This document shows positions 9,550-18,485 of a DNA stretch of 64,000 bases, piece by piece. The notes below the pieces were generated by a model, which was given only the letters and a program-made list of their open reading frames with translations, did no database searches and was not told where the DNA came from. Position numbers and translations under genes: made by a program. The stretch spans positions 4,092,001-4,156,000 of the forward strand of contig OZ243926.1 in assembly GCA_965213765.1 (NCBI GenBank), written 5' to 3'. The DNA comes from JAJDXO01 sp965213765. Lineage in GTDB: Bacteria > Pseudomonadota > Alphaproteobacteria > Rhodospirillales > UBA2165. Position 1 is the stretch's first letter. Each line of letters begins with the position of its first letter.

Positions 9550-10266
9550 TCAGGCCCCCCGGAACCCCGTGGCGACGACGTAGATTTCCGCCGATTCGGC
9601 GCGGCTCGCCGGCGGCTTGGCGTGGCGGACCGAGGCGAAGCGCCGCTTCATGTCGGCCAGCAGTTGGGCCTCCGTGCCGCCCTGGAACACCTTGGCGACG
9701 AACCCGCCGCCCGGCGCCAGGACGTCGAGCGCCAGGTCGTAGGCCGCCTCGACCAGCGCCATGGTCCGCAAATGGTCGGTCTTGGCGTGGCCGGAGAGCG
9801 GCGGCGCCATGTCGCTCAACACCAGATCCGCCTTGCCGCCCAAGGCCCCGGTGATCCTGGCCGGCGCGTCCCCGTCATGGATGTCGCTTTGAAGAACGGT
9901 GGCGCCGGGAATGTCCTCCATTTCCAGAATATCGAGGGCGACGATTGCACCCCCGGTCCCGGCCGCCGCCACCTGCGTCCAGCCCCCCGGCGCCGCGCCC
10001 AGATCGAGCACCCGCATTCCCTTAAGAAGCAGATTGAACCGGTCGTTCAGCTCCAGGAGTTTGTAGGCCGCCCGCGAGCGGTATCCGTCGCGCCGGGCCT
10101 GCGCCACGTACGGGTCGTTGAGCTGGCGCCGAAGCCAGCGGGTAGAGGAGGATTTGCGCCCCTTGGCGGTTTTCACCCGGACCGTCAGATCGCGCCCGGC
10201 CATGCGGCTGGATTGGCGCCCGGATTGGCGGCTGGATTGGCGCTTCCGCCCGCGTCCCTTCGCCAT
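9550..10266 (-). CDS. rlmE: 23S rRNA 2'-O-ribose methyltransferase RlmE (FtsJ)
   Basis: A 238-residue FtsJ-family enzyme that methylates the 2'-O of U2552 in the 23S A-loop late in 50S assembly. The K-D-K-E tetrad is present as Lys69 (SRAAYKLLE), Asp152 (SDMAP), Lys192 (FVAKVF) and Glu227 (SAEIY), with the SAM motif VLDLGAAPGGW at 86-96. The N-terminal 40 residues are Arg/Lys-rich, an RNA-binding extension common in alphaproteobacteria. It is nine bases downstream of the ppx/gppA gene in the same operon. Confidence 0.95.
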   Translation of the reverse strand: MAKGRGRKRQSSRQSGRQSSRMAGRDLTVRVKTAKGRKSSSTRWLRRQLNDPYVAQARRDGYRSRAAYKLLELNDRFNLLLKGMRVLDLGAAPGGWTQVAAAGTGGAIVALDILEMEDIPGATVLQSDIHDGDAPARITGALGGKADLVLSDMAPPLSGHAKTDHLRTMALVEAAYDLALDVLAPGGGFVAKVFQGGTEAQLLADMKRRFASVRHAKPPASRAESAEIYVVATGFRGA

Positions 10267-10275
10267 GACCGGCTC

Positions 10276-11364
10276 TCAGGCGGCGGGTTGGGCGGCCGCG
10301 ACCCGGTCCATCGCCATCAGTTCGAGGAGGATGCCCTCGCGCAGGCCCCGGTCGGCGATCCGCAGCGATCCAACCGGCCAGCACCGGCAGATGGCTTCGA
10401 GAATGGCGCAGCCCGGCACCACCAGTTCGGCGCGCTCGTGTCCGATGCACGGGATGGCGGCGCGGCCGTCATAGTCCATGCCGGTCAGCCGGTCCGAGGC
10501 GCGCTCGAGGGCGTCGAAATCGATGTGCAGACCGTCGATGTGGGATCGGGAGTAGCGGGGGAGTTCCAGATGCACGGCGCCCAACGTGGTTACGGTCCCG
10601 GAGGTCCCAAGCATTTGTACCCGGCCCTGGCCGACCCGGCTGGCGATGCGGTTGCGCCGGCAGAATGCGGGCAGGTGCCGGGCCACGGTTTCGACCATGT
10701 TTTCATACGCATCCCGGGATACTTCGCCGGTGCCGCAAATCTCCGACAGGGTCACCACCCCGATGGGAAGGGACAACGTGTCGGCGATCCTGAATCCGTC
10801 GCCGCCGTCCCGCACCGCCCAGACCAGTTCGGTGGAGCCGCCGCCGATATCGAACACCAAGGCGTGGGGCGGATCGTCGGCAAGAAGGCTCTTGCAGCCG
10901 GCCAGCGCCAGCCGCGCCTCTTCCCGGGAAGAGATGGTTTCCAGCATCAGCCCGGTCCGGCTCTCGATGCGTTCGATGAAGTCGCCGCAGTTGACCGCCC
11001 GCCGGCAGGCTTCGGTGGCGATGTTGCGGGTGCGGGCGACATCGAACTGTTCGAGCTTCCCGGCGCATACGTCGAGCGCCTCGATCGTCCGGTCCATGGC
11101 GTCCTCGCACAACCGGTCATCCTCGGCCATTCCTTCGCCGAGGCGCACGATCCGCGAAAAAGAGGTCACCACCCGGAAGCCGTCCACGGTCGGCTTGGCG
11201 ATCAGCAGCCGGCAGTTGTTGGTGCCGAGATCAAGCGCGCCATAGGTTTTCGCCGGCTTACGCCGCCGCCGATACAGTCCGGTTCTGCCCGGCCCGTTGG
11301 CTTTGTTTCTGGCCCGGGTCTTTTTGTTCGGGCGGCTTGTTCCGCCGTCCTCCCCGTTATTCAT
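10276..11364 (-). CDS. Ppx/GppA family exopolyphosphatase / guanosine pentaphosphatase
   Basis: A 362-residue member of the ASKHA phosphatases. After a basic N-terminal tail (about 1-38), the first phosphate loop YGALDLGTNNCRLL and the second, FDIGGGSTELVW, identify the family, which hydrolyses polyphosphate or pppGpp. The ATG at 11362-11364 is chosen because upstream in-frame codons would run antisense through tRNA-Gln. It forms an operon with rlmE, an arrangement common in alphaproteobacteria. Which of the two substrates it prefers cannot be read from sequence. Confidence 0.9.
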   Translation of the reverse strand: MNNGEDGGTSRPNKKTRARNKANGPGRTGLYRRRRKPAKTYGALDLGTNNCRLLIAKPTVDGFRVVTSFSRIVRLGEGMAEDDRLCEDAMDRTIEALDVCAGKLEQFDVARTRNIATEACRRAVNCGDFIERIESRTGLMLETISSREEARLALAGCKSLLADDPPHALVFDIGGGSTELVWAVRDGGDGFRIADTLSLPIGVVTLSEICGTGEVSRDAYENMVETVARHLPAFCRRNRIASRVGQGRVQMLGTSGTVTTLGAVHLELPRYSRSHIDGLHIDFDALERASDRLTGMDYDGRAAIPCIGHERAELVVPGCAILEAICRCWPVGSLRIADRGLREGILLELMAMDRVAAAQPAA

Positions 11365-11501
11365 CGGTCTCGGCCCTAAATTTGTCTTATAGAAGAATAG
11401 CCCGGATCGGGGCCCGGGCCTATCCCCCAACGGGCTTAAATCCGGGCTTCGGAGACGGCTTGTTTTTGGGGGGCGGGTTAGAGTAAACATACGCCCCCTG
11501 C

Positions 11502-11576
11502 TGGGGCGTCGTATAATGGCTATTACGTCCGGCTCTGACCCGGAAAATTGGGGTTCAAATCCCTGCGCCCCAGCCA
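11502..11576 (+). tRNA. tRNA-Gln (anticodon CUG)
   Basis: A 75-nt cloverleaf. The acceptor arms TGGGGCG and CGCCCCA pair fully, the discriminator is G and the CCA end is encoded. The anticodon stem TCCGG/CCGGA holds the loop CTCTGAC, giving anticodon CTG (reads CAG). The T arm has the GTTCAAAT loop. Confidence 0.96.
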
Positions 11577-11620
11577 TTCTTCTCCCGCATCGGGAAATCG
11601 GCCAGGGGAAGGCCGGGCGC

Positions 11621-12199
11621 CTAGGCGATGTGCCTTTTCACCAGATTTTCGCCGGCGTTGGCCGCCGAGCCGACGGTCCGGGCGACCACGCCATTTGTAT
11701 CCGGCTGATAGGTCAGGGTTTCCTCCTGGAACAGATCGGCCCCGGTGACACGGACGAAGCGCGCGCCGTCTTCGAAATGAATCTGGTGGATTTCATGGGG
11801 GCCGAACTTCCCGGCCATGCCCGGATCGAGCCGGTATTTTCGGGCCGACTCGATCTCGGCGTAGCCGTCCTTGGACTTGTCGTCGAGGCGGTTCCACTCG
11901 GTCATGTCGGTGAACCGTTTGGCCTGTCCGTAAATCGCCCAGGACGCCCCGTGATCATGGGGTGGTGAGGTCTTCCCCTCGGCGTAGCCGTGGGCATAGA
12001 CCAGAAATCCTTTCTCCGGGTCCTGATAGAGTTCCACCACGCCGCCATCGGCATCCGGCCTGCAATGTTCTTCGACGAAGGGCTGGTTCTCGCGAAGCAA
12101 GCGTTCGAGGTTCCGGCGGATTTGTTCGAGGTCGGCTCTGTCGGTCCCGTCATAGGCGGCCCGGTTATCCGCACAGAATTGCTCAAAGCTATAGGTCAT
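11621..12199 (-). CDS. cupin-fold protein, cysteine-dioxygenase-like
   Basis: A 192-residue protein with a probable cupin metal site: PPHDHGASWAIYG (His-x-His-Gly near residues 81-84) and a downstream GPHEIHQIHF strand supplying a third histidine (about 134-139). This resembles the small double-stranded beta-helix proteins related to cysteine dioxygenase that bind Fe(II). The substrate is unknown. It stands alone, converging on tRNA-Gln and divergent from the DUF3179 gene. Confidence 0.65.
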   Translation of the reverse strand: MTYSFEQFCADNRAAYDGTDRADLEQIRRNLERLLRENQPFVEEHCRPDADGGVVELYQDPEKGFLVYAHGYAEGKTSPPHDHGASWAIYGQAKRFTDMTEWNRLDDKSKDGYAEIESARKYRLDPGMAGKFGPHEIHQIHFEDGARFVRVTGADLFQEETLTYQPDTNGVVARTVGSAANAGENLVKRHIA

Positions 12200-12457
12200 G
12201 GCTTGGTTCCTTCCCGCGGCTTTCCCGGCCGCGCCGTTTCCAAATTACAGGATAAAACCGTAAAATATAAAATCGCTCCTGACAACCGCACATCGAGTGC
12301 GGCTTGCCGGGCGCAAACCGGCCCCTCCGGCGGCCGGTTGAAGAAAACGTGATTGGAATAAAATAGGGATACAGCCACTTAATATTCTTGTCATATCCTT
12401 ATTCGGCGCATTCCTTTTATTGCGTACGGGTCTATCAGCCACGGAAAAGGTCCCGCT

Positions 12458-13843
12458 ATGGCATCGGCACGCAACTTATCTCTTCGTATTGTCCTGAGCG
12501 CGTTTCTAGTTGCGCTTTCATTGATCTGGTCCGACGCGCCGCGGGCACAGGATAAGGAACCGCTGCCGGACTATGTCATCAAGGAGTTCGGCAATCCGCC
12601 GGCGATCCCGGACGGCCCGCTGTCCGATGCTCTGCGGTCGGCGGTGAAGACGGCCTTTATCGACAGCATGGCCAACGAGAGGTGGGGCAAAAAACAATCG
12701 GCGGCGCTGGACCGGATCGTCGAAGGGAAGGATCCCCGCATCGTCTGGCTCATCGCCGATCTGATGCGCTTCGCCTCTTCGCGCAACCTGAACGATGAAT
12801 TGAGCTACGCCGCCGCCAAGCTGCTGGAGATCGGCTCGCCGGTTGACAATCATTGGGGGACGGTCACCGATCATCTCATTGCGTGGGATATTCCGGCGCC
12901 CCCCGACTACCTGCGGGTAAAGCGCGCCATATTCACCGGCCTTGTGCCCGGCTGGGACAAGATCTTCGTCGAAGGCGATATCGATTGGCGGCACGTTTCC
13001 TGGGGCGGCGTGCTGATCGATGACCGCAAATACGATACGACGGACGAGCCGTGCAACTGCATTCCCGCCGCCGACAATCCCAAGGTGAGCAGCGCCGGGG
13101 ACGCGACATGGCTCAAGGACGGGGACATCGTTTTCGGGATCGGGGTGAATGGGGAGTACCGGGCCTATCCGCGCCGCATCATGGAAGTGCGCGAGATGGT
13201 CAACGACACCCTGGGCGGCAGGCACCTGGGCATTCCCTACTGCACGCTCTGCGGTTCAGCGCAGGCCTACTTCACCGACCGGCTGCCCGAGGCGACCGGG
13301 CGGCCCATCCTGCGCACGTCGGGGCTGCTGATCCGGTCCAACAAGGTGATGTACGACGTCAAGACGTTTTCGGTGTTCGATACGTTTCTGGGCACGGCGG
13401 TGACCGGGCCGCTGGCGGAGAAGAAACTTCGGCTCAAGCAAGCCACGGTCGTCACCACGGATTGGGGCCGATGGAAGAAACTGCACCCCGGGACGACCGT
13501 GCTGGTCGAGGAACTGGCGCTTGGCCGCGATTTCGATTTTCGTAACGGCCGGGATGCCAACGGCCCCATATTTCCGGTCGGTGATGTCGACCCGCGCCTG
13601 CCGGTTCACGAAGACATCATCGGCGTCGTCACCGCGTCCGGCAAACCGGTGGCGTTCCAGCGGAGCAAGGCGTTTCTGGCGCTGAAAAAAGGCGATGAGA
13701 TCGCTTTCGAGAACGTTCGCCTGCAGCTCGAGGCCGGCGGCATCAAGGCGGTCGGCGCCGATGGTTCCGATCTCGGCAGCCACCAGGCGTTCTGGTTCGC
13801 CTGGTCGCAGTTCCATCCCGGGACCGCCCTCTGGCCGATGTAA
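12458..13843 (+). CDS. exported DUF3179 domain protein
   Basis: A 461-residue protein with an N-terminal signal peptide (about 1-30, ending near APRAQD). The DUF3179 core is visible as GEYRAYPRRIMEVREMVND followed by GIPYCTLCGSAQAYF, with a characteristic Cys-x-x-Cys, and TFSVFDTFLGTAVTG further on. It therefore acts in the periplasm. The family has no established biochemical role. The ATG start fits the signal sequence. A 258-bp divergent intergenic region upstream includes AT-rich promoter-like DNA. Confidence 0.8.
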   Translation: MASARNLSLRIVLSAFLVALSLIWSDAPRAQDKEPLPDYVIKEFGNPPAIPDGPLSDALRSAVKTAFIDSMANERWGKKQSAALDRIVEGKDPRIVWLIADLMRFASSRNLNDELSYAAAKLLEIGSPVDNHWGTVTDHLIAWDIPAPPDYLRVKRAIFTGLVPGWDKIFVEGDIDWRHVSWGGVLIDDRKYDTTDEPCNCIPAADNPKVSSAGDATWLKDGDIVFGIGVNGEYRAYPRRIMEVREMVNDTLGGRHLGIPYCTLCGSAQAYFTDRLPEATGRPILRTSGLLIRSNKVMYDVKTFSVFDTFLGTAVTGPLAEKKLRLKQATVVTTDWGRWKKLHPGTTVLVEELALGRDFDFRNGRDANGPIFPVGDVDPRLPVHEDIIGVVTASGKPVAFQRSKAFLALKKGDEIAFENVRLQLEAGGIKAVGADGSDLGSHQAFWFAWSQFHPGTALWPM

Positions 13844-13948
13844 CGGCGCATCCGGCCCCGGCCGGAGCCAGGCAGTGGTTGCGGCGTCCGGCGGCGTCCT
13901 ATACACCGGCTGCCGTCAAAGTCCTCGCTCAAGGTTCAGGGTATTCTC

Positions 13949-15037
13949 ATGTTCTTCAAATGCACGCACGGGCACCACGCGCCGGCCGCCCGGTCGCCCG
14001 CCGATGAAGGCGCCGCCGGCACCACCGTTTCAAACGGCTCCAAGACCCTCGTGGTCGATGTTCACTGTCACCGGGAATGCCAGGCGGCCATGGAAATGAT
14101 GAAGGCCGAAGCGGAGCGTGTCGGCTTCGTGCCGCTACAGTTCGGCAACGACATCACCCGCAAGGTGAACGCCGCGCAAATCGAATTCATCAAGCCGAAG
14201 ATGCTCTCCCTCGAGGAGCGAATCGCCGATATGGACCGGATGGGGGTCGATATCCAGGCGGTCTCAATCTCGCCTTATCAATTTTACTACTGGGCCGAAC
14301 CGGAGATTGGGCGGAAGGCGTCGCAAATGGAAAACGATGACCTTGCGGAAGCCGTCGCCCGGCACCCGGACCGTTTGGTGGGCCTCGGCACCGTGCCGCT
14401 GCAAAACACCGGGATGGCCATCGCCGAGATGGAGCGCTGCGTCAACGAACTCGGATTCCGGGGTCTGGAGATCAACACCCATGTGGGCGGCGACGAGCTG
14501 TCCGCCGAGCGCCTGGCGCCGTTCTGGGCCAAGGCGGAGGAGCTGGGCATCCTGCTGTTCATGCACCCGGCCGGCTACACCAGCCCGGAGCGTTTCGGCG
14601 ATCATTATTTCCTCAACATAATCGGCCACCCGCTGGAATCGACCATCGCCATCAGCCAGCTGATCTTCGGCGGGGTCATCGACCGTCATCCCGGCCTCAA
14701 AATCTGCGTCGCCCACGGCGGCGGATTCCTGCCAAGCTATGCCGGGCGCATGGATCACGCCTATCACGCCCGGGAGGATGTTTCCCACGGACTGCCCAAC
14801 CCTCCCGGCGAGTACCTGAAGAAGTTTTATTTCGACACCATGGTCTTCGCCCCCGACCAGATCGAGTTCCTGGTCGGGAAGTACGGCGCCGATCACGTGC
14901 TGCTGGGCACCGACTACCCCTACGACATGGGTGAGGACGATCCGGTCGGCCTGGTGGCCAAGGCGGGCAAGCTCACGGATGAACAGCGGGCGCGCATCTG
15001 CGGCGGTTCGGCGGCGGAGCTGCTCAAGCTGCTCTAG
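13949..15037 (+). CDS. amidohydrolase family 2 (ACMSD-like) metal-dependent hydrolase
   Basis: A 362-residue TIM-barrel amidohydrolase. The family-2 metal ligands are apparent: DVHCH (about 37-41), FMHPAG (about 192), AHGGG and LGTDYPYDMG (the catalytic Asp, about 323). Relatives include alpha-amino-beta-carboxymuconate-semialdehyde decarboxylase and other decarboxylases/hydrolases of aromatic breakdown; the substrate here is unknown. The first ~30 residues are Ala/Gly-rich and not conserved, so a later start is possible. No operon partners; it converges on pssA. Confidence 0.85.
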   Translation: MFFKCTHGHHAPAARSPADEGAAGTTVSNGSKTLVVDVHCHRECQAAMEMMKAEAERVGFVPLQFGNDITRKVNAAQIEFIKPKMLSLEERIADMDRMGVDIQAVSISPYQFYYWAEPEIGRKASQMENDDLAEAVARHPDRLVGLGTVPLQNTGMAIAEMERCVNELGFRGLEINTHVGGDELSAERLAPFWAKAEELGILLFMHPAGYTSPERFGDHYFLNIIGHPLESTIAISQLIFGGVIDRHPGLKICVAHGGGFLPSYAGRMDHAYHAREDVSHGLPNPPGEYLKKFYFDTMVFAPDQIEFLVGKYGADHVLLGTDYPYDMGEDDPVGLVAKAGKLTDEQRARICGGSAAELLKLL

Positions 15038-15113
15038 ATATTCCATAAGTTCCGCGGAACGCACGAACTTGCCATCTGCATTCAGCGGGGAACGGCACGC
15101 CCCGGCGAAGTGG

Positions 15114-15920
15114 TTACTCGGCCGCCTCGTCGTCGGCCGCCGGCGCATCCGCCGCCGGTGCAAGTTCCCTGGCCTCCGCCTCTGCCCGCCGGTATGAGCG
15201 GATGGAGAACGGGAAACTGGCCAGGTAGGCGGCGGTGATCAGCGTCAGGGTCATCCACGGCGCCGAAACGCTCAGCGCGGCCAGCAGTCCGACCCCCAGC
15301 ATGGGCACCAGGACGAACCGCTGTTGAATGCGGATGTTCTTGAACGAATAGGTGGGCAGCTTGCTGACCATCAGGCAGGCGACGACGATAATGACGGCGC
15401 CGACCAGGAACGGCTGACGCAGCCATTCCGCGTCGACCTGAAACCACAGGATCATCGGCAGAATGACCAATCCGGCCGCCGCCGGTGCCGGCACACCGGT
15501 GAAATAGCCCTTGGCCCAGGCCGGTGGGTCCTCATCGTCCATGACCGTGTTGAACCGGGCCAGCCGCAGCGCCATGCACACACTAAACAGCAGTACCGGG
15601 ACCCAGCCGACGGGGCCGGCGGTTTGCATGGTCCAGAGATACAGGATCACCGCCGGGGCGACGCCGAAAGCGATGAAGTCCGACAGGCTGTCCAACTCGG
15701 CGCCGAATTTCGAGGTTCCCTGCAGGAGCCGTGCAATGCGGCCGTCGAGGGCATCGAAGATGGCGGCAAAGACCAGCGAAACGATCGCCGGCTGCCATTT
15801 GCTCTCCAGTCCATAGCGAAGCGCCGTCAGGCCGGCGCACAGCGCCAACATGGTCAGCATGTTGGGCAGCATGCGGTTGAATGAGAGGCCGCGGAGGCGC
15901 CGCTGGCGGGGGCGGAACAT
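15114..15920 (-). CDS. pssA: CDP-diacylglycerol--serine O-phosphatidyltransferase
   Basis: A 268-residue inner-membrane enzyme that makes phosphatidylserine from CDP-diacylglycerol and serine. The CDP-alcohol phosphotransferase motif is complete: Asp56, Asp59-Gly60, Ala63-Arg64, Gly73, Asp77 and Asp81. Six to eight hydrophobic segments follow, then an Ala/Glu-rich acidic tail. Its ATG overlaps the psd stop by one base (TGATG at 15922-15918 on the minus strand), so the two steps of phosphatidylethanolamine synthesis are translationally coupled. Confidence 0.95.
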   Translation of the reverse strand: MFRPRQRRLRGLSFNRMLPNMLTMLALCAGLTALRYGLESKWQPAIVSLVFAAIFDALDGRIARLLQGTSKFGAELDSLSDFIAFGVAPAVILYLWTMQTAGPVGWVPVLLFSVCMALRLARFNTVMDDEDPPAWAKGYFTGVPAPAAAGLVILPMILWFQVDAEWLRQPFLVGAVIIVVACLMVSKLPTYSFKNIRIQQRFVLVPMLGVGLLAALSVSAPWMTLTLITAAYLASFPFSIRSYRRAEAEARELAPAADAPAADDEAAE

Positions 15921-16603
15921 CAGCGCACCTCGCCCGTGCGCCGGTCTTCCTGGACGCGAAGATCGGCGATCACCGTTTCGCCGGCGACGGCGGTTTGCCC
16001 GACGGCGACCAGCGGGACCACGCCATCGGGCAAATACACATCCACCCGGCTGCCGAAGCGAATGATCCCAAATCGTTCCCCGGCCCGTACGTCCTGATCC
16101 TCCCGCAGGTCGCACCGAATACGCCGGGCCACCAGGCCTGCGATTTGGACCACGCCGAAGCTCCGCCCGTCGGCGGTCTCCATGTGAAATGACTGGCGTT
16201 CGTTGTGTTCACTGGCCTTGTCGAGGGAGGCATTGAGGAACCTGCCTGGACGATAGGCGGTCTTGACGATCCGTCCGCCGATGGGAATACGGTTTACGTG
16301 GACGTTGAACACGTTCATGAAAATCGATATCCGCGTCCGTGGGCTCTCGCCCATTTCAATCTCGGCGGGCGGGGCGGCGTCGGTAATCATCTGCACCACG
16401 CCGTCGGCGGGGCTGATCACCAATCCGTCCCGTGCCGGGGTGACCCGTTTGGGGTCGCGGAAGAAGTAGGCGCACCAGAGAGTGAGGATGGCGCCCGCCC
16501 AGCCCAGCGGTTCCCAAATGACCGCCAATACGACGGTGCCGCCGGCAAACAGCCACACGAACGGCCAACCGGCCGGATGGAGAGGCGGGATAATCCCGGA
16601 CAT
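15920..16603 (-). CDS. psd: phosphatidylserine decarboxylase, short archaeal/alphaproteobacterial type
   Basis: A 227-residue pyruvoyl-dependent decarboxylase that converts phosphatidylserine to phosphatidylethanolamine. The self-cleavage site is Gly184-Ser185 in IIRFGSRVDVY, giving a small alpha chain with the pyruvoyl group. Two N-terminal hydrophobic segments (about 13-45) anchor it in the membrane, and the FMNVFNVHVNR segment is conserved. It precedes pssA in one operon. Confidence 0.94.
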   Translation of the reverse strand: MSGIIPPLHPAGWPFVWLFAGGTVVLAVIWEPLGWAGAILTLWCAYFFRDPKRVTPARDGLVISPADGVVQMITDAAPPAEIEMGESPRTRISIFMNVFNVHVNRIPIGGRIVKTAYRPGRFLNASLDKASEHNERQSFHMETADGRSFGVVQIAGLVARRIRCDLREDQDVRAGERFGIIRFGSRVDVYLPDGVVPLVAVGQTAVAGETVIADLRVQEDRRTGEVR

Positions 16604-16677
16604 CTTCCCTCACGTTTTTCCAACGGTGAAGGCGGGCATTCTACTCGCCAGTCTCTACGGCGTTAAGTGCCTATCTT

Positions 16678-16840
16678 TCAAGGGTTTCCGCTCGGGCGCC
16701 GAAGTCGGGGTGCAGCGTCTTCGGCGGCCGCTCCCAAGGTCTCACGGCGCCTCGCGAACACATCGTGCCCGATCCGGCGGACGGGCTCGCGAGAAATACC
16801 GAAGCGCTTGCCGAGCCGGGCGAGGGTGGGCGTTCCGGCG
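16678..16840 (-). pseudogene. relic of a sigma-70-family factor (region 4.2, RpoH-like)
   Basis: On the minus strand this stretch reads A-G-T-P-T-L-A-R-L-G-K-R-F-G-I-S-R-E-P-V-R-R-I-G-H-D-V-F-A-R-R-R-E-T-L, then a short tail and TGA (16678-16680). This follows the sigma region 4.2 helix-turn-helix (LGxxFGISRExVRxIxxxxFxKxR) of RpoH-type factors. It has no start codon, lies directly after the LysM gene stop and is far too short for a working factor. I read it as the decayed 3' end of a sigma-factor gene. The rest of 16604-16858 shows nothing else. Confidence 0.6.
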
Positions 16841-16858
16841 CTCGGAAGGACCGGCCCT

Positions 16859-18316
16859 TCAATTGATCGACGGCAGACGGAAGACCTGTCCCGGATAGAT
16901 CAGATCCGCATCCCGAATTTGCTTCTTGTTGGCTTCGAAAATCACCGTGAACCGCACCCCGCGGCCATAGGTGCGGCGCGCAATCCGCCACAGGCTGTTG
17001 CCGGGCTGAACGACGAACAACGTCCCCGGCGGGACGTCGATCAACTGGGTCGAGCGGGCAAAGATCACCTCGATGCGGGCCAGGACCTTGCCGGCGTCAT
17101 CCACCTGATCGGCGCGCACCGAATAGACCCCGGGCGCGACCGTCCGCTCCGGCGACTGCCGCCAATGGCCGTCGGCGCCGGTCGGCGACCGGCCAAGAAA
17201 TTCGTTGTTCAGATACAGGTGGACCTGACCGTCGGGGGCACCGGTCCCGGAGACGTTGAGCCGCCCGCGGTCGTCGTAATCCACCGCATCGATGGTAATG
17301 GACGGGGTGTAGGCGGCGGGCGCCGGCGGGGTCGGCTTCTGAAGCACCTCGGTGGCGCCGCCGCCCTCCGACGGCACTTTGAGCGCCAGTGGCTGGGACG
17401 GTTCCTCGCTGGGGCGGCCGGCAATGTCCTTGCCCTTTTCCGGCACGACCAGCACCACGTTGGAGTCCGAGGTGACGGCCGGCCGATTGCCGGCCTCGAC
17501 GGTGCGGAGCGACAATTGCCGGTCGCCCGGCGGCAGCGGCGCGGCGGGCACGAAGACCCATTCGCCGCGGGCGTCGGCGGTCGCCTCGCCGAGTACCTTG
17601 TCGCCGTCGAGAATCTGGACGCGGGCGCCGGGTTCGGCGCGTCCCGCCATGACCGTGTCGCCTCGGGGATTGATCCGGACGATGTCGAAGCCCGGCTTGG
17701 CCGGTCCCGCGGCGGCGGTCCCGGACGGGGGTGCGGTTTCGGGCGAAATCCGGGCCGAAGGTACGGTCCCGGGCGAGGGCGCGGTCCGGGCCGAAGGTGC
17801 GGTCCCGGACGGGGATGCGGTCACGGACGGGGGTGCGGTCTCGGGCGAGGGTGCGGTATTGGCCGAAGGTGCGGGCGCCTGCACATCGGCCGGCGCCGCC
17901 GACGCCTGTTCGCCTTCGTCCTTGTCGCCGTCGGGAGTTTGGATGAGGGCGGAGGGTTCGGCGGGTTCGGCGCGTCCCGCCGCGGCCGTGTCGCCTTGGG
18001 GATCGATCCGGACGACGTCGGAGCTCGGCTTGGCCGGTGCCGCGGCGGCGGTCTCGGACGGGGGTGCGATCTGGGCTGAAGGTGCGTTCTCGGGCGAGGG
18101 TGCGGTCTGGGCCGAAGGTGCGGCCTCGGATGAGGATGCGGTCTCGGGCGAGGGTGTAGTCTCGGGCGAGATCTGGGCCGAAGGTGCGGTTGCCGGCGCA
18201 CCGGCCGGCGGCACCGCCGCCTGTTCGCCTTCGTCCGTGTCGCCGAGGAAGCTCAACGCAATCGCCGCGATAACGATCGCACCCCCGACAAGCGCCAATA
18301 TGAATGGCCGTGTCAT
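16859..18316 (-). CDS. LysM protein with N-terminal membrane anchor and duplicated Pro/Ala-rich region
   Basis: A 485-residue envelope protein. It has an N-terminal transmembrane helix (about 4-25), then a long Ala/Pro/Ser/Thr-rich region, Ig-like modules (around 225-330 and 335-400) and a C-terminal LysM domain (VQPGNSLWRIARRTYG … LIYPGQVFRLP, about 440-485) that would bind peptidoglycan. The low-complexity part plus a VRI-(D/N)-P-x-GDT-x3-AGRAEP module occurs twice, roughly residues 45-140 and 150-245. The DNA copies (about 18180-17900 and 17880-17590) are close enough to suggest a recent duplication. The ATG at 18316 is selected by the hydrophobic anchor. Confidence 0.8.
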   Translation of the reverse strand: MTRPFILALVGGAIVIAAIALSFLGDTDEGEQAAVPPAGAPATAPSAQISPETTPSPETASSSEAAPSAQTAPSPENAPSAQIAPPSETAAAAPAKPSSDVVRIDPQGDTAAAGRAEPAEPSALIQTPDGDKDEGEQASAAPADVQAPAPSANTAPSPETAPPSVTASPSGTAPSARTAPSPGTVPSARISPETAPPSGTAAAGPAKPGFDIVRINPRGDTVMAGRAEPGARVQILDGDKVLGEATADARGEWVFVPAAPLPPGDRQLSLRTVEAGNRPAVTSDSNVVLVVPEKGKDIAGRPSEEPSQPLALKVPSEGGGATEVLQKPTPPAPAAYTPSITIDAVDYDDRGRLNVSGTGAPDGQVHLYLNNEFLGRSPTGADGHWRQSPERTVAPGVYSVRADQVDDAGKVLARIEVIFARSTQLIDVPPGTLFVVQPGNSLWRIARRTYGRGVRFTVIFEANKKQIRDADLIYPGQVFRLPSIN

Positions 18317-18485
18317 CGCCTGTTGCCGCTGCCCCCTGTCATTGGCCCTTGTCGCTGGCCCTTGTCGCTGGCCCGTTCGTGCCGACCCTGGCTTACGGGC
18401 CCGGCGCCGGACGCCGGAAACGTAAGGTACTCCGCCGCCGGAGCGGGCGCAATGCCCGCCCGGACATCGCCCGGCCCCGCGCATC

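Noticed and set aside
11365..11577. N-terminal extension of the Ppx/GppA gene
   Set aside because: The in-frame extension would run antisense through the tRNA-Gln gene.
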